From Nocardia camponoti (lineage in GTDB: Bacteria; Actinomycetota; Actinomycetes; Mycobacteriales; Mycobacteriaceae): a stretch of DNA of 64,000 nt. The position numbers and the translations under genes are program-made. The stretch lies in contig NZ_BMMW01000003.1 in NCBI RefSeq assembly GCF_014646135.1, positions 283,025 to 347,024 on the forward strand. Reading direction: 5' to 3'. The notes below the pieces were generated by a model. It searched no databases and was not told where the DNA came from. It worked only from the letters and a program-made list of their open reading frames with translations. Positions 17,001-27,100 of this stretch are shown here, one piece after another. How positions within the stretch are numbered: the first letter of the stretch is position 1; every line of letters starts with the position of its first letter.

Positions 17001-18709
17001 ACCCATCCCGGGAACTCGTAGGCGTCCTCGTGCACGATGAGCACTGGGTTGGCTTGGCGGAGAATCGAATTGACGCGGTCCGGCGGGAGCGTGATGTCGA
17101 CGGGGACGTACGCCGCGCCCGCTGCCAACGTCGCTAGAATTGTGATGATCGAATCTGTCCCGCGCGGAAGCAAGAGGGCGACAACGGTTTCCGGGGCCAC
17201 GCCGTGACGCGCGAACTCTGATGCCAATTGGCAAGCCGCCGCATGCAATTCGCGGTACGTGAAGCGAGCGCCTTCCGTGGTCGTCAGTGCGAGTGCGTCG
17301 GGGGTCAGCGCGACCTGGCGCTCGAACAGTTCCCACGGGGTTTCCGTCGGCGCTGCGTCCAGAACCGTTGCTGCCGCGCGCAATTCGTCGTGTTCGGCAG
17401 GGGTGAGTAAGTCCAGTGCATCCGTTGTCGCGTCTGCAGCGAGGCCCGGCAGCGCGCGCAACAGCGTTACCAATCGCGCCCCCAAATCGGGGGGGTCGAG
17501 GTGGCCGAGCAGCGCGGGAATCGCCTCTACCAGCACCAACAGTTCGCCGTCGCTCATGTGCGAGACCACCGTCAGCGGGTAATGCGCCAGGCTTTCCATC
17601 TCGACCGGCTGAAAACGTGCACCGTCGGGAGCCGTCACCGCCTGAATCGCGTCGTCGATCGGGGCGTTCTCGAAAACGAAGAGCGTGTCGAACAGCGAAC
17701 CGTGGCCCGCTACGCGCTGCAACGTCGACAGGCTGAGGTAGCCGATGTCGCGCATGGTGGCCGAATCTCGTTGCAGGCGTGCACATTGCGTAATGACGGG
17801 CTCGTCCGCGTCGAGCGTGTGCACCACCGGCACCGTGTTGATGAATAGGCCGACCATGCCTTCGACGCCAGCCAACTTCTCTGGACGGCCCGAGATTGTC
17901 GTCCCATAGACCACGTCGCGGCGGTCGGTGATGCGGCCGAGCAGCAGCGTCCACGCGAACTGCACGGCGGTGTTCAGGGTGATGCCATTGGCGCGCGACC
18001 ACCTTTGCAGCTGATCGGTCTCGGTAGCGGTTAGGCGCAGCCGGGTGGTTTCGGGCACGGCAGACGCGGCCCCTGCCGCACCATCAGCCAGCACCAACGG
18101 CGCGGTGACCTGCGACAAGTACTCGGCCCAGCGCTCGGTCGCTGCGGCGTGGTCCTGGGCACCGAGCCAGCCGATGTAGTCGCGATAGGGGCGCGGCGCG
18201 GGCAGTCCGGCGATGCTGCCGCCCGCCTGATACACCGCGAGCAGTTCGGTGAAGAACACCGCGACCGCCCAACCGTCCATCAGGATGTGGTGCGCGGTGA
18301 GGATCATCCGCCGACGCGGTTCGGGTGCGTCCGTGACGTTGAGCAGGAGCACGCGCAACGCGGGACCACGGTTGAGCGCGAACGGAATTCGACGTTCAGA
18401 CTCCGCGATCGCGTCGAATTCCGTTGCCGCCGCGTCACGTTCGGCCCACGGCAGTTCCGCGAACGATGGGATGATCTGTACCGGCTTGGGCACGTCGGTG
18501 TCCCAGAAAGCGGCGCGCAAGTTGGGGTGCCGGTCGAGCATGGCCTGCGCGCTGCGTCGCAGCAGTTCGGTGTCGACGGGGCCATCGATGTCGACAACGA
18601 ATTGCATTGTGTAGAGGTCGATTTCCGTGCCCGCGAGGCGCGAAAGGGAGAACAGCCCTTCCTGCAGAGGACTCAGCGCGAGCACGTCTTCGATCTTCGG
18701 CGCACTCAT
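14021..18709 (-). CDS. mbtF: Mycobactin-type NRPS, C-A-T-E (MbtF-like)
   Basis: A 1562-residue one-module synthetase. The condensation domain has an intact HHILMDGW (His140-141). The adenylation domain shows TSGSTGEPKG, LGFDASWQP, YGPTETT and the A10 lysine in NVNGKLD. The carrier has LGVDSIV (Ser1044). The C-terminal domain is of epimerisation type (HHLAVDVVSW at 1250, EGHGRADAE, GWFTSVYPV, QGLDYGLLRY, FNYLG). My hand alignment gives the pocket code D-A-Q-D-A-G-C-V-E-K; its acidic residues would suit a lysine-type substrate such as the C-terminal cyclised N-hydroxylysine of mycobactin. It is last of five co-directional biosynthetic genes, 88 bp after mbtE. Confidence 0.88.
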   Translation of the reverse strand: MSAPKIEDVLALSPLQEGLFSLSRLAGTEIDLYTMQFVVDIDGPVDTELLRRSAQAMLDRHPNLRAAFWDTDVPKPVQIIPSFAELPWAERDAAATEFDAIAESERRIPFALNRGPALRVLLLNVTDAPEPRRRMILTAHHILMDGWAVAVFFTELLAVYQAGGSIAGLPAPRPYRDYIGWLGAQDHAAATERWAEYLSQVTAPLVLADGAAGAASAVPETTRLRLTATETDQLQRWSRANGITLNTAVQFAWTLLLGRITDRRDVVYGTTISGRPEKLAGVEGMVGLFINTVPVVHTLDADEPVITQCARLQRDSATMRDIGYLSLSTLQRVAGHGSLFDTLFVFENAPIDDAIQAVTAPDGARFQPVEMESLAHYPLTVVSHMSDGELLVLVEAIPALLGHLDPPDLGARLVTLLRALPGLAADATTDALDLLTPAEHDELRAAATVLDAAPTETPWELFERQVALTPDALALTTTEGARFTYRELHAAACQLASEFARHGVAPETVVALLLPRGTDSIITILATLAAGAAYVPVDITLPPDRVNSILRQANPVLIVHEDAYEFPGWVVAAAPNPVTPARTDVVPTPLASGVAASSSASRGIDAADDGRSGIAPAFLAIDNADVRARIAAHPPIAPQVKRQLDHAAYLIFTSGSTGEPKGVVGTNAALVGYFADHKARFYEPAMARLGRPLRIAHAWSLGFDASWQPMVGFFAGQALHLFDSEEMRDASRIVSGISTFGIDMVDTTPSMLAQLATAGLLEQNLSVLALGGEAIDTALWGRLRALPDIAVYNCYGPTETTVEAVVAPIASSPIPTIGTANGGMVAYVLDSRLRPVPRGVVGELYLSGVQVARGYLGKPGITAERFVADPLRPGQRMYRTGDLVRRLSEGRFGYLGRADAQVKVRGYRIEVGEIETALRRSADIDTAAVTVVRRAGGASLVGFVVGKAGRAVAVSRVRADLAQRLPSYMIPARIIVLDQLPVNVNGKLDAPVLNVLAEQALSSASRNAAPETATETVLSEVFAELFDGRTPGVDADFYELGVDSIVAISLVNKARRRGLTLNPRMVLSCPTIRELAAAIDDAPSVTATGGEDAYGEVKPLPVVSWAYEHGNFRRFTQSALLRLPVGVDRTGLTATLQALLDAHDTLRATLTDTPDGPRLVTRARGVVNAADVLIEVPRAGAVPGAPVSGPTDANSSPNVMQRDFAPEPDLAPLVTKYARIANDAIDPYAGEMVRAVWFDGPEPMLLLSIHHLAVDVVSWHIMLDGLAAAWQQIQAGVAPKMLPEFTSYREWAELMTRRANQPEVLAQRDYWASQVSAPDAPLGSRLPDPTADTWSSLRVKTVATPVALTERLLAHVGKDEGVRELLLTALTLTINATHAANGNNPGALIALEGHGRADAELDTDTANTLGWFTSVYPVRLGADHVPGNTRDLLDSVTIHLREIPNQGLDYGLLRYVNRAPELRTEPQVEFNYLGRIDLAGSTTDPWSLLVGKYDDALPLDPEPDLPLRYAIDVIAGIGTTPTGPALTTNFRWSASLFTEEEAAAFATRWEQALTEVIEAISQ

Positions 18710-18797
18710 CGGCTGCCCTTTCGAGTGTTGGGGTTGAACGGGCGCGTCGCAGGGGTCGCGTGGGGTCTGTGCACGGCCGACGCGCTGGTCGGATTCA

Positions 18798-21700
18798 TTA
18801 CTGCGAACCCCAAGCCGCGCTCAGGGCCGACAGGGCGTCGTCGTCCAGGCCCGACGCGCTCATCGGCGCGTGCGAAACCTGTTCGACCTCAGCCGAAGTC
18901 GCTGCGGCATCGACCGCGACGGCAAGTTCAGCGATCGTCGCGCACTCGAAAACCAACTGCGGGCTCAGTGGCAAGCCGAGCGCTTCGGCGCGGGCCGACC
19001 ACTGGATCGAGATCACGCTGTCGCCGCCGAGCGCGAAGAAGTTGTCGTCGCCTTCCACGTCGTCGATTTCCAGCAGTTCCTCGATGAGCGCGATCAGCGT
19101 CGCTTCGGTGGTCGAATTACCCGCTGTAACGGCACCTGGAGTCGCGCTGGCAACCACCTCGGGCACCGTCCGCAGTCGCGCGAGTTCGTCGGCGGGCAGT
19201 ACCGTCAGGTCGCTCAGCGGCAGGTCAGGACTGTCTGCGAATGCGCGCAACGTCGTGGCGAGCGCGTCGGCGATCGACCGCGCCGTCGTCGCGTCGTACA
19301 GGTCGGCATTGACGACAAAGCGCACGTCCATCCCACCTTCGGCGGTCACGTTGAGGCTCAGATTCAGGTCGAGGAACGACACGTCGAAGTCCGTCGGCAG
19401 CGGGGTAACGGTCGCGTCGCCAAACGGCACTGTCGTCGGTGCCCAATCCGCGCCACGGAAGTGGATCATGCTCTGGAACAATGGGTTTCGCGATCGCGAG
19501 CGACGCGGGTTCACCGCTTCAACGAGTCGCTCGATCGGGAGATCCTGATGACCGTTGGCATCGAGGACAACGTTGCGGGCGTGGATTACGGTGTCGCGCA
19601 AGGTGACTGACGACGCCAGATTGTTGCGCAACACGACCATATTCGCGAAGAGGCCGATCAGGTTGGTCGTCGCGGCATCGGTCCGGGCGGCAACCGGGGT
19701 GCCCAACGCGATGTTATCGCCACCCCCGAGGGCCCGTAGCACCGTGGCGACAGCGGCCTCGCACACCATGAACTCGGTCGCGCCGACCTGAGAAGCCATC
19801 CGCACCAGCCCATTTCGCACATCGGACGGCAGCGCGAAGGTCACGACTTCGCCCCGCTTGCCGAGCACCGGCGGACGCGGGCGATCGTGCGCGACATTGA
19901 TCTCGTCAGGCACGCCAGCGAGCGTGTTGCGCCAGAACTCCAGTTGCGCCCCAGCGAACTCGCTTGGCGCACCGTCGAATTGATCGCGTTGCCATTGCGC
20001 GTAGTCGGCGAACTGGATGTCGAGTGGCTGCCACGCGGGCTCGATCCCCCGGCTGCGTGCCTGGTAGGCGGCGGTGAGGTCGGTGAGCAGCACGCCGAAC
20101 GACGCGTGGTCGGCGACGATGTGGTGCACGAGCAGCGAAAGCACGTGGGTTTCGTCGTCGAGGGCCAACAGTTCGGCGCGCAGCAGCGGTTCGCCGTCGA
20201 GCGCGAAGGAGTAGGACGCGAGCTCGGCGAGCGTGTCGGTGACCTCGTCCTCCGCGATCGCGCGAACCGGTAGCGCGACCGGTTCGGCCGGGTGAATCAC
20301 CTGGTGCGGGACGCCTTCGTGCTCGGGGAACGTGGTCCGCAGCGACTCGTGTCGCGCGACAACGTCGTCGAGTGCCGACCGCAGTGCGGCGATGTCGAGC
20401 GGCCCATCGAACCGCAGCGCGAGCGGGAGATTTCCGACCGCCGACGCCCCTTCCATGCGGTACTGGAACCACATCGCGAGCTGGGAATACGAAAGGGGAA
20501 TGCGCTCGCCGCGTGCGCGACGCGTGATGGGCGGACGTACGTCGCGCCGCTGCTGCCCGGGAAACGCGGCGGGTGCGCGCTGCTCAGCGCGGTCAATGTT
20601 GGCGCACGCCAGCGGCATTCGCGCCGCATCGGGGTTCTGTTCGGAGCTCGAAACGGCTTGCGATTGCGCCGTACCCGAGTCAGTGCTCGCGTCGGCTTGC
20701 GATCGCGCCGTACCCGAGTCAGTGCTCGCGTCGGCTTGCGATCGCGCCGTGCCCGAGTCGGTGCTCGCCTCGGTGTCGACCGAACCGCCGCTGGCGAGCG
20801 CCCCGGGCGACTGCGTGGCGGCAGGCTCGCTCACGAGTCCCGCGCCCGCGCTGTCGACGGCGGACTCGTCGCCCGGCTCGTCGACCGCGTCGAGGTCCAG
20901 GTCGAATTCCGCAAGGAAGCGCGCGACCAAATCAGCAGCCAATGCCGCCGGGGTTGGGCTGTCGAAGATCACGCGCACGTCGAGTTCGATGCCGAATTCC
21001 GCGCGGATCTGCGCGACTAACCGGGCCGCGAGCAGCGAGTGACCGCCGAGTTCGAAGAACGAATCTTCCGCGCCGACCTTGTCGAGGTTGAACAGCGTGC
21101 CGAACAAGGCGCAGACCTTGCGTTCCGTCGCGGTCGCGGGGGCGCGATGCGTGCGGACGACGGCCGAGGTCGCGGTGGGCAGCGCGCGCTTGTCGAGCTT
21201 GCCGTTCACCGTCAGCGGGATTTCGTCGATCACCGCGAACGCGCTTGGCACCATGTATTCGGGCAGGTCAGCGGCGATAAATGACTGCACTTCGGCGAGG
21301 TCGACGGTATCGCCAGCGGGCACAACGTAGGCGGCGAGCATCGCGCCGATCGTGTCGTCGGTGGTGACAATGACAACGCAGTGCGCAACCGACGGATGGG
21401 CCGCGATCGCCGCCTCAACCTCACCCAGTTCGATGCGGAACCCGCGCACCTTCACCTGCTCGTCGGCGCGACCGACGAACTCCAGCTCACCAAAGTTGTT
21501 GCGGCGCACCAGGTCACCCGAGCGGTAAAGCCGTGCGCCGGGCGTGAACGGGTCAGCGACGAAGCGCTGCGCACTTAGCGCGGGCCGGTCGAGGTAACCG
21601 CGTGCGAGCTGCGCGCCGCCGAGGTACAGCTCGCCGACAACACCGTCCGGCACCAGCTGCAATGCCGCATCGAGCACGTAGGTGTACACGTTCCGGTTCG

Positions 21701-24092
21701 GTACGCCGATCGGGACAACGCCGGTGCCCTGCGGGCCCGTGACCGGCATGTGCGTCGAGCACACGACCGCCTCGGTGGGGCCGTAATGGTTGCGCAGCTC
21801 GGCGTCGAGGGTGTTGGCGAAGCGGTCAGCGACCTCGCCCGGCAGAGCTTCACCGCCAACCGGAACCTGTCGCAGCGAACGCCACTCGCTCACTTCGGGC
21901 AGCAGTAGGAACGTGCTCAGCATCGACGGCACCATGTGCAGGACCGTCACCTGGCGTTGCGAAATCAAGTCGGCGACGTAGCGGATATCGCGAAACGCGT
22001 TGGGCTTCGGGACAATTAGTTGCGCGCCGACGGTGAGGGTGATCGCGATGTCGACAAGCGACGCGTCGAAACTCACCGAGGACGACTGCATCAGACGGTC
22101 GGCTGACGTCATGTTCCAGTCGGCGGTGAAGCACACGATGTGCTCGGCAATCGCGTTGTGCGGCACCGGAACACCCTTGGGCTTGCCGGTTGAACCGGAG
22201 GTGTAGATCACATAGGCGAGGTTGGCCGGGACGAGCGGGCGCACGCGGTCGGCGTCGGCGGGGGCGGTTGTTGGCAATTCTTGCGCCGCTTCTTCCGCCA
22301 GGCCCAATTCGACTGCGCCAAGCAGCATTCGGGGCTTCGAGTCTTCGACCAGGTAGCCGATGCGGTCGTCGGGGTAGGCCGGGTCGATCGGCAGGTACGC
22401 CGCGCCAGCCTTCAGCACCGCGAGCACGGCGACGATGAACTCAACCGACGTGCCGAGTCGCAGGCCGACGATGTCTTCACTGCCGATACCCTCACCAATT
22501 AACCAGTGCGCCAACCGGTTCGCGCGGGCGTGTAGCGCGGCGTAGGTGAGTTCGGTGTCGTCGGAGACGAGCGCGAGCGCGTCCGGCGAGGCCGCAGCGG
22601 CCGACTCAAGCAGTGCGACGAGCGTGGTGGCCGGTTCGTCAACGAGCAGGCCGTGCGAACGGGTGAGGAGCGCGGCGCGGTCGGTTTCGCCGAGCATGTC
22701 GAGGTCGGCGATGCGGCGGTCCGGGCTGGTCACGGCGTTGTCGAGCAGTCGAGCGAAGTGGCCGAGCATGCTTTCGACGAGCGGAGCGGCGAGCACGTCG
22801 GTCTGATATTCGGCTTCGACGACCGCTGAACCGTCGGCTGCCAGCACGATCGCGAACGCGAGCGGCACCTGAGCGCTCACGGCACCCAGTTCGAGTTGAG
22901 TTGTCGTGATTCCGTCGAGTGCGAACCCGTCGGCGCTCTTGCGGACCGAGAAGCCAAGGCGCACAAGTTGATCCATGCCGTCGCGCCCGGCAACGCGGTC
23001 GGGGTTCGCCTCGCGCACAACGCGGTCGATCCCGACGCTGCGGCGCGCGAAGGAGTCGGTACAGGTGTCGCGGACGAGGACAAGTAGGTCGGCGAAACTT
23101 TCGGTGCCTGCGAGGGTCGCGCGGAGCAAAAGGGTGTTGCCGAAGTAGCCGATGAGGTGCTCGGTTCCGGCGGGACGGTCGGTGACCGGGACGGAAACGA
23201 GGAAGTCGTCGGCGGCGGTGTAGCGGTGGATGAGCACGTCAAATGCACTGAGCAGCACCATAAATGGGGTCGCGGAGTGTGCGCGGGCGAAGGCTTCGGT
23301 GCGGGCGACCAGGTCCTTGTCGAGCGTTGTTGTCGCGCGCGCGGCCTGGCGACCCGGGGTCGCGACCGGCGAACCTGGTAGTTCGAGCGGCTCGGGGACC
23401 GGGCGCATCACCGTACGCCAATAATCGACGTCGGCCTCGGCGGGTTCGGTAGTGGGCGCGATGGCGGCGAACTGCACCGATCCGCCCGGCCGCGTGCCCT
23501 GGTACGCCGCGTTGAGTTCGGCGAAGAAGATGGCCCACGAGTCGTCGTCGAAGCTGATGTGGTGAATGGTGAGCGCGAGGACGTGCTGGGCCGGGCCGGT
23601 TTTGAGGACCAGCGCGCGGATGGTCGCATCGGTCGCCAGGTCGAACGGGCGACTGAACTCGCGCTGAGCGAGCACCTCGACGCGCAGGTCACGGGCTGAT
23701 TCCACGACAGCGGTGAGGTCGACTGTGGTCCACTCGGCACGCTTATCGGCGGCGAAAGTCTGGAACGGTTCGCCGTCGGCGTCGACGCCGTAGGTGGTGC
23801 GGAGGATGTCGTGGTTGGCGACGACGGTGTCGAACGCCGCGTGCAGGCGGTCGACGTCGAGTGGGCCGGTGAGGCGGTAGGCGACGCAGATGTTGAGCGC
23901 GGTGTCGGCGGCGTCGCGGGTTTGCAGGAACCACATGCGGCGTTGGCCGGGGGTGAGCGGACGACGTTCGCCCGGTTCGATGCGCTCCACGGATTGTGTT
24001 GTTGCGGTTGCCAATCCAGCCGCACGCAGCTTCTGCTGAAGGAGCAGCTTGCGACGCTCGGCGACGGTCAAGGTGGCGTCGGTGTCAGACAT
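18798..24092 (-). CDS. mbtE: Mycobactin-type NRPS, C-A-T-C-T (MbtE-like)
   Basis: A 1764-residue synthetase. A short N-terminal helix (AERRKLLLQQKLRAAG) precedes condensation domain 1 (HHISFDDD, His177-178). An adenylation domain follows (YTSGSTGKPKG, SFDASLVD, YGPTEAVV, NGKLDKRALP), then carrier 1 (LGGHSLL, Ser1019). A Ser/Thr/Ala linker of about 130 residues holds three 13-residue repeats. Condensation domain 2 (HHIVADHASF near 1323) and carrier 2 (LGGDSV, Ser1692) end the protein. The second half has no adenylation domain, so its carrier must be loaded in trans or receive the chain. Pocket code by eye: D-A-V-H-P-G-H-V-C-K, which I cannot assign. In mycobactin logic MbtE adds the internal N-acyl-N-hydroxylysine. 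It lies 14 bp after mbtD. Confidence 0.85.
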   Translation of the reverse strand: MSDTDATLTVAERRKLLLQQKLRAAGLATATTQSVERIEPGERRPLTPGQRRMWFLQTRDAADTALNICVAYRLTGPLDVDRLHAAFDTVVANHDILRTTYGVDADGEPFQTFAADKRAEWTTVDLTAVVESARDLRVEVLAQREFSRPFDLATDATIRALVLKTGPAQHVLALTIHHISFDDDSWAIFFAELNAAYQGTRPGGSVQFAAIAPTTEPAEADVDYWRTVMRPVPEPLELPGSPVATPGRQAARATTTLDKDLVARTEAFARAHSATPFMVLLSAFDVLIHRYTAADDFLVSVPVTDRPAGTEHLIGYFGNTLLLRATLAGTESFADLLVLVRDTCTDSFARRSVGIDRVVREANPDRVAGRDGMDQLVRLGFSVRKSADGFALDGITTTQLELGAVSAQVPLAFAIVLAADGSAVVEAEYQTDVLAAPLVESMLGHFARLLDNAVTSPDRRIADLDMLGETDRAALLTRSHGLLVDEPATTLVALLESAAAASPDALALVSDDTELTYAALHARANRLAHWLIGEGIGSEDIVGLRLGTSVEFIVAVLAVLKAGAAYLPIDPAYPDDRIGYLVEDSKPRMLLGAVELGLAEEAAQELPTTAPADADRVRPLVPANLAYVIYTSGSTGKPKGVPVPHNAIAEHIVCFTADWNMTSADRLMQSSSVSFDASLVDIAITLTVGAQLIVPKPNAFRDIRYVADLISQRQVTVLHMVPSMLSTFLLLPEVSEWRSLRQVPVGGEALPGEVADRFANTLDAELRNHYGPTEAVVCSTHMPVTGPQGTGVVPIGVPNRNVYTYVLDAALQLVPDGVVGELYLGGAQLARGYLDRPALSAQRFVADPFTPGARLYRSGDLVRRNNFGELEFVGRADEQVKVRGFRIELGEVEAAIAAHPSVAHCVVIVTTDDTIGAMLAAYVVPAGDTVDLAEVQSFIAADLPEYMVPSAFAVIDEIPLTVNGKLDKRALPTATSAVVRTHRAPATATERKVCALFGTLFNLDKVGAEDSFFELGGHSLLAARLVAQIRAEFGIELDVRVIFDSPTPAALAADLVARFLAEFDLDLDAVDEPGDESAVDSAGAGLVSEPAATQSPGALASGGSVDTEASTDSGTARSQADASTDSGTARSQADASTDSGTAQSQAVSSSEQNPDAARMPLACANIDRAEQRAPAAFPGQQRRDVRPPITRRARGERIPLSYSQLAMWFQYRMEGASAVGNLPLALRFDGPLDIAALRSALDDVVARHESLRTTFPEHEGVPHQVIHPAEPVALPVRAIAEDEVTDTLAELASYSFALDGEPLLRAELLALDDETHVLSLLVHHIVADHASFGVLLTDLTAAYQARSRGIEPAWQPLDIQFADYAQWQRDQFDGAPSEFAGAQLEFWRNTLAGVPDEINVAHDRPRPPVLGKRGEVVTFALPSDVRNGLVRMASQVGATEFMVCEAAVATVLRALGGGDNIALGTPVAARTDAATTNLIGLFANMVVLRNNLASSVTLRDTVIHARNVVLDANGHQDLPIERLVEAVNPRRSRSRNPLFQSMIHFRGADWAPTTVPFGDATVTPLPTDFDVSFLDLNLSLNVTAEGGMDVRFVVNADLYDATTARSIADALATTLRAFADSPDLPLSDLTVLPADELARLRTVPEVVASATPGAVTAGNSTTEATLIALIEELLEIDDVEGDDNFFALGGDSVISIQWSARAEALGLPLSPQLVFECATIAELAVAVDAAATSAEVEQVSHAPMSASGLDDDALSALSAAWGSQ
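20654..20770 (-). repeat. Three 39-bp in-frame tandem repeats in mbtE linker
   Basis: Three copies of a 39-bp unit at 20654-20692, 20693-20731 and 20732-20770, differing at a few positions. On the coding strand each encodes ASTDSGTARSQAD or a close variant. They lie between carrier 1 and condensation domain 2, where length change would be tolerated. Confidence 0.92.
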
Positions 24093-24106
24093 AAAGAATC
24101 GGCCCC

Positions 24107-27100
24107 TTAGCCCTGGTTGGTTGTCATGAGCGCGACGACGTCGTCGAGCGACGCGCCGCCAAGAATCGCGGCGACCGGCAGATCGCGATCAAGCCGCGCT
24201 TTGACCCGTTTGCGGAAGTCGAGCGCTTGGAGCGAATCGAGGCCGAGGGCAACGAGAGGTGTTGCGGCGTCGATGGATTCGGCATCGTCGCCGCCGATGA
24301 CGTGGAGAAGTTCGGCGCGGACTTGGAGGTCGAGGGGAACGTCGTTGCCGACTGCACCGTGCGCGTCGGATCCCGTGCCAGTCGCGCTCCCTAGGCCGTT
24401 GCTCCGCTGCGCAGGCGAAAAGCGTGGTCCTGACGTGCTCCCGGCTGTCGAACGCGATCCCTCCGCGTAGGCGCCGTCCGAGCCAGCGTGGCGCGACTGG
24501 TCGTAGTGAGCGACGCCGCCGTGCACCGATCGTGCGGGCGCGTGTTCGGTCAGCGGCTCATCGCTGCGGGTTTCCGGGATCGACAGCTCCGACAGCAGTG
24601 CTGACCGGCCGAAAGCGCCCAATACCTCGCGTAGGAAGTGCCAGTCGGCGGCGATGATCATGCCGTCGCGGGCCGGGGTGGCTAGGCCGAGGGCGATCGC
24701 GTCTCCCGGGAGCATCGGGTACACGCCCGCCTCTTCGACGCGCGCGAAACCGGCCGCGTCGAGTGGGCCAGCGACGTTCCACAAACCCCACTGCAAACTC
24801 GCCGCCGCGATGCCGCGTGCGCGAAGGTTGGCGGCGACCACGTCGAGCATGCGGTTGGTGACCGCGTACAGGATCTGGCCCCGGCCGCCGATAGACGCGG
24901 CCATCGACGAGAACAGGAGGACGCGCGCATCGTCGGTCAGCGGGACGGTCGCGAGTACGTTCTCCAAGCCCGCGATCTTGGAACTTATCGCGGACTGAAC
25001 GTCCTCTGCCGTGATCGAATCCAGTTCGGCGTCAACGTAATTCACCGCCGCATGGAGGAGCAGGTCCACCGGCTTGTCGATGGTCAGCCCGTCACTGATG
25101 TCGCGCGCAAGGACAACGATCTCGGTCGAACTGATCCGCCGCAGATGCGCGAGTTCGCTTGCCAATTCCGGGGTTTCGCCGCGACGGCTCACCAGCGTGA
25201 CGCGACTCGCACCGGTTCGCGCGAAGTGCTCAGCGAACCGCAGTCCCAGCTTGCCGGTGCCGCCGAGGATCAGCACGTGGTCGGGAGCGAGCGCACCGTC
25301 ATCGACGGCAGTGTCGACAACGAGCCGCTTAGCGAACAACTTGCCCCCGCGCAGCGCGAGTTCGGCCTCGCCGCTGGTGTGCAGCGCACCGACGATCTTG
25401 TTGGCCTGGTCTAGCGGATCTTCGCCCGCCGCGAGGTCGATGTGTCGGAAGTTGCGTCCGGGATGTTCGATCCCGGCACTGGCGAACCCGGCACTCACGC
25501 CCGCGTGGAAAAGGCTTGGGGCTGAATCACTTTCGCGGACGGCCACACCACCCACGGTGACGAGCCAGCAGTCGCCACCCGGGGCGAGTTCATCGAGCGC
25601 ACGGGCCCACGAACGTTCGGCGTAGAACGAGGTGAGCGCCGCAGTCGCGCTAGCAACATCGTCTCGAGTCTGCGGCAGGAGAATGACCACGGAGTCGACC
25701 CGCGTATCAACGAGACCTTGGGCCACTGCGGACATCACCCGCGCCTGTGCCCCATGCCGATCGGCCGCCTTCACCAACGCTGCCGCCAGGTCAGCGCACT
25801 CCCCCGTCGGGTCGACGATCAGGAGAGAGCGCGAGTCGGTCAGGGTGCGGCGCGCAACCGGCTTCCACTGCGCGATCAAACGCTGCGGGCGCGGGGTCGT
25901 CACCTGCAGTTCCGGCGGGCTCGGCTGACGGTCGAGCGGGGCCCAAAGGTGCTTCGGGGACATGATGGTGTGCGGGAAATCGCGCAGCGGCAGAGCGACC
26001 GCGTCACTCACTTGCAAAGCGGACCAATTGAATTCGCTATGCAGTACCGCGACCTGCGCGAGGTTTCGGGTGAACTCCTCAAGGCCCGTCGCGGTGCGCA
26101 GCGACGTGCCGAGAACGCGTGGGTCGCGCACCGAACCCGCCGGTACGAGGCCCAAGTTCTCCTGCAACGCCAACTGCAAAACAGGGTGTTCAGCGACCTC
26201 AATCAGCAGGTCAACACCATCGCGCCCCGCCGCGACAACCGCCTTGTCGAAGCGAACCCGGTTGCGCAGGTTCCAGTACCAGTACTCCTCGTGCGTGAGG
26301 TCGGCTGTAATCGCCGCACCCAAAGTCGCGCCGTAGCAAGCGATTTCGGAGTCGGCGAACCGCGGCCCACTCATCTCGTCGCCGAGCAGCCCTTCGAATT
26401 CTTCGCGCAACTCCGCGACAATCGACGTATGCGCCGGGTAGGCAACGCGAATCTCACGCGCGAACTGGCCGCGCTCGGTCGCGGCGGCAACCAGGTCGAG
26501 GATGGTCTGGCGGTCGCCCGAAATCGCAAGGATATGAGGCGAATTCACCACTGACAGCTCGGCCCACCCCGAATTGCGAGCAAGCAGCGCTTCGCACGCC
26601 TCGCGGTCCATACCAAGCACCGCCATCGAGTAACCGCGCGGCGAAATGCGCTCAACCAAGCGCGACCGGTGCGTGACGGCGAGCACCGCGTCGCGCACGG
26701 TCATCACGCCAGACACCGCACCAGCGGCGAGTTCGCCCTGACTGTGCCCAATGGTCGCGGCTGGTTCAACGCCTGCCGCACGCCACATCGCGGCGAGCCC
26801 GGTCATGTGAAACATCAAGGCGGGCTGGACTTCCCACACGGTGTCCTCGTACGCGCCCTCGGTCCCGAGCAGGTAATGCAGCGGCTGCGAATGCCCGAAC
26901 CGCTCGGCGTGAATGGCCGCGCACTCGTCGACGGAGGCGCGATAGGCTGCCGACAGCGAGTAAAACAGCGCGCCCATCCCGGGCCGCTGACTCCCCTGAC
27001 CAGGGAAAACGAAGCCAACTCGCCGCCTGCTCGCAGCGCCGCGAATGAGCGCGGGATGCTCGCCACCGTCGGCGAGCGCACGAAGGGCGGCAAGGAGAAC

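Noticed and set aside
14645..17137. 830-codon open frame on the plus strand
   Set aside because: It lies antisense within mbtF, where the minus strand has continuous NRPS domain motifs. Long antisense frames are common in GC-rich DNA, and the translation has no recognisable domain.
18798..24092. Heterocyclisation (Cy) domain for oxazoline formation
   Set aside because: All condensation domains seen in mbtE, mbtF and the giant NRPS follow HHxxxD or H-R-x3-D patterns. None has the DxxxxDxxS motif of Cy domains.
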